From Vibrio sp. 05-20-BW147 (GTDB lineage Bacteria; Pseudomonadota; Gammaproteobacteria; Enterobacterales; Vibrionaceae): 64,000 nucleotides of DNA. This document shows positions 60,279 to 64,000 of the stretch, in pieces. A program made the translations under genes and the position numbers. The DNA is taken from the NCBI RefSeq assembly GCF_013369385.1, contig NZ_SZTO01000009.1, positions 62,001 through 126,000 on the forward strand, in the 5' to 3' direction. How positions within the stretch are numbered: position 1 is the first letter of the stretch; every line of letters starts with the position of its first letter. The notes beneath the pieces were generated by a model. That model did no database searches. It had not been told where the DNA came from and saw only the letters and a program-made list of their open reading frames with translations.

Positions 60279-61242
60279 CGAGGGAATACGGTAGGGGCTC
60301 TCGTTGCCACAATTGCTCACTTTGACCTGCTAGGCGAAATTGCGTCTCGGGCTCTAGGTCATTTGGTAGCACAAAAAGTCCGGTCGCTCGTCCATCATCA
60401 AAGTGATAACTCACCAAGGCTTCACCAGCCGCGCGCCAGTTATCACCCACACTGCGTTCCAAGCTGATCGTTGCCTCTGTGGCTGATGGTGCTATGGCGC
60501 CGGAGAGGCGATACAGAGCTCGCTTGTTGATGCCACGATATTTGGCTCGTGCAACGGTCTCTTGGCCTGTGTAGCAGCCCTTTTTAAAGCTGATGCCATT
60601 CACCGCCTGCAAATTTACCGCTTGAGGAATGTGCTCATTTTGGGCAAAAGCAGGGATGCGTGGAGCGACTTCTAGGATATCGTAAAGATCCCAAAGAGCG
60701 TGGTCACACAACAGTGCTGTCGCCAACATGGCAAGCACTTCATCTTGTTGGTTTGCATCTACGACCAATAACCAGCGCTGTGGTGAGATCTTTACCGCTG
60801 TCCCTTGGGCAAAGGTTACCACTGCCGCCTCTGCATTGTTGGTCAGTTTCGCGATGGCTTGTTCCGCTTGTACACCGCAAACGCCCAGCAAGATGGCATC
60901 GCTAACATTGATTTCAACCTTGGCAAAGACGGCGTATTTTTTGAGTTCACGCAACTCCACGTCAATGGCTGACTTATCTTGCAACATTGCGTAGCCATCG
61001 GCGTAATGAAACAGACGAAAGGCACTCCACAGCTTGCCTTTTGCATCGCAGTGGCCGCCCCAAGTCACTTGATCCGCTTCTAAGGAAACGACGTCGCAAG
61101 TCACCTGACCTTGAAGGTACGATTTTTTATCGTTACCTGTCATGGTTATCAGACCAAGATTATCTAATAAGCTGACGGCGAGCTCTGGTAACGCTTGTTG
61201 GCTGCCAAGCGCGCATCGTTGGATTGGTTGAGTCGATTGCAT
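60268..61242 (-). CDS. ygfZ: Folate-binding Fe-S cluster protein YgfZ
   Basis: YgfZ is a folate-dependent protein related to GcvT that helps maintain or repair certain 4Fe-4S enzymes such as MiaB. The 324-residue protein has the signature FKKGCYTGQETVAR with the essential cysteine, YLQGQVTCDV near the N-terminus, and the ERSVGDNWRAAGEALVS C-terminal segment. ATG 61242 (MQSTQPIQRC) was chosen over the open frame to 61299. It is divergent from sdhE-ygfX, the same arrangement as in E. coli. Confidence 0.92.
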   Translation of the reverse strand: MQSTQPIQRCALGSQQALPELAVSLLDNLGLITMTGNDKKSYLQGQVTCDVVSLEADQVTWGGHCDAKGKLWSAFRLFHYADGYAMLQDKSAIDVELRELKKYAVFAKVEINVSDAILLGVCGVQAEQAIAKLTNNAEAAVVTFAQGTAVKISPQRWLLVVDANQQDEVLAMLATALLCDHALWDLYDILEVAPRIPAFAQNEHIPQAVNLQAVNGISFKKGCYTGQETVARAKYRGINKRALYRLSGAIAPSATEATISLERSVGDNWRAAGEALVSYHFDDGRATGLFVLPNDLEPETQFRLAGQSEQLWQREPLPYSLDDE

Positions 61243-61438
61243 GTTATTCGCTATCCATAAAGTCGATTTGTTGAGGTATGTTAATCTGCAAGTGACCATT
61301 TGTCAGCAGAGGAAATGTAGGGGCTTCCCTTTGTTGAGATGCGATTGCTACTCAGTTTGTGACATATCTACTAGTGGCAAATCGGTAGCCTTGTTACACT
61401 CCGCGCTAAATTATAAATACTTTGGTGGGGAATAGCCG

Positions 61439-61699
61439 ATGTACACTACAGAAGAAAAAGCACGTATCCGCTGGGCATGTCGCCGTGGCATGTTGGAGTT
61501 GGACGTGGTTGTTATGCCTTTCTTTGAAGAGTGTTTTGATAAGCTCAGCGAACAAGAACAACGTGATTTTGTCTCTTTATTGGAGTGCGATGATCCCGAT
61601 TTGTTTACTTGGGTGATGGGGCATGGACGAAGTGAGAATCTTGGTCATGCGTCAATGGTAGATAAAATTGTCGCACACAACCTCAGTAAGGTTCGTTAA
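61439..61699 (+). CDS. sdhE: Succinate dehydrogenase flavinylation factor SdhE
   Basis: SdhE promotes covalent attachment of FAD to the SdhA/FrdA subunits. The 86-residue protein has the diagnostic RRGMLELD motif (residues ~16-23, with Arg-Gly needed for activity) and the C-terminal DDPDLFTWVMGH segment. It is divergent from ygfZ. The following ygfX frame begins inside its 3' end. Confidence 0.95.
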   Translation: MYTTEEKARIRWACRRGMLELDVVVMPFFEECFDKLSEQEQRDFVSLLECDDPDLFTWVMGHGRSENLGHASMVDKIVAHNLSKVR

Positions 61700-62093
61700 C
61701 CTTAGCCTCAAGATCTCACGGAACGCCCAAATAGTGAACCGCATGCTTTGCGCTTGTTTGGTTTGGGCGTTGCTCTTTTCGCCCCTTCCTTTGGTGCTCT
61801 TTTTCCCTCTCACTTGTCTTTTGATGCGGTCCGGTTGGTCTACAGAACTTCTCAATCCGTCACTGACTGGAGTGGTGAGAGTGTATCGCTCTGGTTCGGT
61901 GAAACAACACCAAACAACACGTTACCTTACTTCGGTGAATCGACACTTTTTGTGGTGGTTTGTTTCTGTTCGACTGAATGATGGAGAGCGTTTGTTATTG
62001 TGGAAAGACAGTTGCGATGATGTCAGTTACCGGCAATTGCAATTAATTTTGACGCAATGGCAACAAAAAAGGGAGCCAAACGACTCCCTGTAA
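61668..62093 (+). CDS. ygfX: YgfX-like membrane protein (CptA family)
   Basis: A 141-residue protein that follows sdhE, as ygfX (cptA) does in enterics. An early LSLKISRNAQ segment matches the YgfX LRVSWRAQ region. Two adjacent hydrophobic helices follow (about residues 26-52), then a soluble part with WFVSVRLNDGERLLLWKDS. YgfX has been reported as an inhibitor of cell division and as a partner of SdhE. The start is uncertain: TTG 61668 overlaps sdhE by 32 bases, while GTG 61734 or ATG 61743 would drop the conserved N-terminus. Confidence 0.75.
   Translation: MSHTTSVRFVNLSLKISRNAQIVNRMLCACLVWALLFSPLPLVLFFPLTCLLMRSGWSTELLNPSLTGVVRVYRSGSVKQHQTTRYLTSVNRHFLWWFVSVRLNDGERLLLWKDSCDDVSYRQLQLILTQWQQKREPNDSL
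62065..62088 (-). terminator. nadB terminator embedded in the ygfX 3' end
   Basis: GGGAG (62071-62075) pairs with CTCCC (62084-62088). The A-run 62065-62070 gives a minus-strand T-run, so it terminates nadB. The sequence lies within the last codons of convergent ygfX. Confidence 0.75.
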
Positions 62094-62105
62094 TGCTTGG
62101 TGCGA

Positions 62106-63713
62106 TTATGACTCCGGCGTCAAAATCGTCGGGCCACTGTTTTCAAGTTGCTCAGGGTAATCCAGAGTATAGTGTAAACCGCGGCTCTCTTTCCTTTGCA
62201 TCGCACAACGTACCATCAGCTCCGCGACTTGCAGCAAGTTACGCAGTTCGAGCAAATTGTTAGAAACGCGGAAGTTACTGTAGTACTCATGCGTCTCTTG
62301 TTGCAACATTTGAATGCGACGCAGTGCGCGCTCAAGACGCTTATCAGTACGAACGATGCCCATGTAGTCCCACATGAACAAACGAAGTTCATGCCAGTTA
62401 TGTTGAATGATTACTTCTTCATCACTGCAGGTCACTTGGCTCTCATCCCAACTCGGCAAGCTTGGTGGAAGCGTTACTTCTTTGTGCTTTTTCACGATGT
62501 CTTTTGCCGCAGACCAAGCATAAACCACGCACTCCAACAAGGAGTTGGACGCCATTCGGTTGGCACCGTGGAGGCCAGTATAGCTCACTTCACCAATGGC
62601 ATAGAGATTGTCGAGATCCGTTTGTCCTTGAGTATTGACCATGACGCCACCACAGGTGTAGTGCGCAGCGGGCACGATAGGGATTGGCTCTTTGGTCATG
62701 TCGATACCTAAATCCATTAGGCGAGAGTGGATCATCGGGAAATGTTTGGTAATGAATTCAGCGGGTTTGTGGCTGATATCGAGGTACATGCAGTCAGCGC
62801 CAAGACGTTTCATTTCGAAATCAATTGCGCGAGCCACGACATCTCGGGGAGCCAGTTCTTCGCGCGCATCAAAATCTGGCATAAAGCGAGAACCATCCGG
62901 ACGGCGTAGGTAGGCACCCTCACCACGCAGTGCTTCGGTGAGGAGGAAGTTACGAGCTTCTGGGTGGTATAAACAGGTTGGGTGGAATTGGTTAAACTCC
63001 ATGTTTGCCACGCGACATCCGGCACGCCAAGCAATGGCAATGCCATCTCCAGAAGAGACGTCTGGGTTAGAGGTGTATTGATACACTTTCGATGAACCGC
63101 CTGTCGCGAGCACGACAAATTTGGCTCGGACCGTTTCTACGTGTTCTTCGTTTCGGTTCCAGACATACGCACCGATCACTTTTTTCTTGTCACCGCCGAT
63201 TTTGTCTTCGGTGATCAAATCAAGAGCATTGTGGCGCTCTAAAACATGAATATTAGGGTGGTTGTGAGCGTTATCTTGCAGCGAGGTCTGCATCGCCATG
63301 CCCGTTGCGTCGGCTGCGTGCAAGATGCGTCGATGACTATGACCGCCTTCGCGGGTTAAGTGGTAGCGAGGTTGGTCATCGGAATCGTCTTCCTCACGGT
63401 CAAAGGGCACACCGCCATCAATGAGCCACTGCACACACTCTTTGGCGTTTTCAGCGATAAACTTTACCGTCGCTTCTTCACAGATACCGTCTCCGGCAAT
63501 CAGAGTGTCTTGAACGTGTGATTCAATACTGTCTGACTCATCGAAAACAGCAGCGATGCCACCTTGGGCGTAGTAAGTCGCCCCTTCACTACGTGGTCCT
63601 TTACTAAGCACAATCACTTTGCAGTGATTAGCTACGCGCAAGGCCAACGACAAGCCAGCAGCTCCGCTGCCCACCACTAACACATCACATTCATGTTCAC
63701 GGTTTGCGTTCAT
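62106..63713 (-). CDS. nadB: L-aspartate oxidase NadB
   Basis: NadB oxidises L-aspartate to iminoaspartate for quinolinate and NAD synthesis, and can also act as a fumarate reductase. The 535-residue flavoprotein has the FAD loop [16 protein letters not shown], the [19 protein letters not shown] substrate region, the [15 protein letters not shown] motif and [15 protein letters not shown] near the C-terminal half. ATG 63713 ([12 protein letters not shown]) is preferred over an in-frame start at 63752. It is divergent from the presumed rpoE operon, as in E. coli and V. cholerae. Confidence 0.96.
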   Translation of the reverse strand: MNANREHECDVLVVGSGAAGLSLALRVANHCKVIVLSKGPRSEGATYYAQGGIAAVFDESDSIESHVQDTLIAGDGICEEATVKFIAENAKECVQWLIDGGVPFDREEDDSDDQPRYHLTREGGHSHRRILHAADATGMAMQTSLQDNAHNHPNIHVLERHNALDLITEDKIGGDKKKVIGAYVWNRNEEHVETVRAKFVVLATGGSSKVYQYTSNPDVSSGDGIAIAWRAGCRVANMEFNQFHPTCLYHPEARNFLLTEALRGEGAYLRRPDGSRFMPDFDAREELAPRDVVARAIDFEMKRLGADCMYLDISHKPAEFITKHFPMIHSRLMDLGIDMTKEPIPIVPAAHYTCGGVMVNTQGQTDLDNLYAIGEVSYTGLHGANRMASNSLLECVVYAWSAAKDIVKKHKEVTLPPSLPSWDESQVTCSDEEVIIQHNWHELRLFMWDYMGIVRTDKRLERALRRIQMLQQETHEYYSNFRVSNNLLELRNLLQVAELMVRCAMQRKESRGLHYTLDYPEQLENSGPTILTPES

Positions 63714-63937
63714 AAAATTTTCAAAATCCCGGTCTAAAGTGGCACTGGCCACCTTGTATAAATCCGCACATCATGTGCTTCCAGTACACGCAAAAACACC
63801 AGTTTGCACCGGTAAGAAAAGGCTATCTGAAATTAATGCCATTGCTTTTCTTACTCTGTCCCTCCAAAATCAGCGACAGAGAGTGTTTATTACATCACAT
63901 TGCGCCTAAATTTTTGACAAAAAAATGCACTTAATTG

Positions 63938-63965
63938 GGAACTTTCTTGACGAGCGCAAGTCACA
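63938..63965 (+). promoter_or_regulatory. Predicted sigma-E promoter (for rpoE, outside the window)
   Basis: GGAACTT (63938-63944) matches the sigma-E -35 consensus exactly. Sixteen bases later TCACA (63961-63965) resembles the -10 TCTRA/TCAAA. It points away from nadB, where rpoE-rseABC lies in relatives, and autoregulation of rpoE from such a promoter is well known. The rest of 63714-63937 holds no recognisable feature apart from the nadB control region. Confidence 0.65.
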
Positions 63966-64000
63966 ATAGTGCTCAAGTAAGCAGTGGTGTCAATACTACA

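Overview
The window is a stretch of chromosome from a gammaproteobacterium of the genus Vibrio, most likely close to V. vulnificus. This rests on recognisable protein sequences and gene order, not on a database search. Markers include an ftsZ-lpxC-dciA-secA block without secM, ArcB and ArcA encoded side by side, two complete glutamate synthase operons in tandem, a Vibrio-type thr leader and the nadB/rpoE divergent region. There are no rRNA or tRNA genes, no CRISPR array, no prophage and no intact insertion sequence. Almost everything is core genome.

Layout. 1-7.6 kb: the end of the dcw cell-wall/division cluster (ftsW fragment, murG, murC, ftsQ, ftsA, ftsZ) and lpxC. 7.6-12.5 kb: the helicase loader dciA on the minus strand, then secA, mutT and dapB. 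12.5-17.4 kb: carAB behind a strong promoter and two predicted ARG boxes. 17.5-23.3 kb: a small hypothetical ORF, a TSUP-family exporter overlapping a convergent LysR gene, then a minus-strand group mtnN-cbiB-btuF-yadS (methylthioadenosine recycling and cobamide uptake/assembly) and a DUF1499 lipoprotein. 23.4-35.7 kb: two unrelated-type gltBD operons on the minus strand. 36.2-44.6 kb: a radical-SAM yhcC, a PAS-GGDEF diguanylate cyclase, arcB, a lipoprotein, arcA, a DUF3293 gene, an RraA-family gene and a small outer-membrane-like protein. 44.8-49.8 kb: the threonine operon with leader peptide and attenuator. 49.8-55.9 kb: argO/argP, a SIMPL-domain protein, serA, rpiA, fau, 6S RNA and zapA. 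55.9-62.1 kb: ygfB, ubiH, ubiI, ytfK, a YbaK-like gene, ygfZ, sdhE and ygfX. 62.1-64 kb: nadB and a predicted sigma-E promoter that should drive rpoE just beyond the window.

Much of the window links nitrogen and amino-acid metabolism (carAB, two GOGATs, thrABC, serA, dapB, argO/argP, nadB) with respiratory redox control (arcAB, with a consensus FNR site between arcA and the next gene). The least explained sequences are non-coding. They are a 132-bp element at 59554-59685 closed by an 11-bp inverted repeat and followed on the minus strand by an intrinsic terminator (candidate structured RNA); a set of nested hairpins upstream of the second gltB; and a 14-bp perfect hairpin in the presumed arcA leader.
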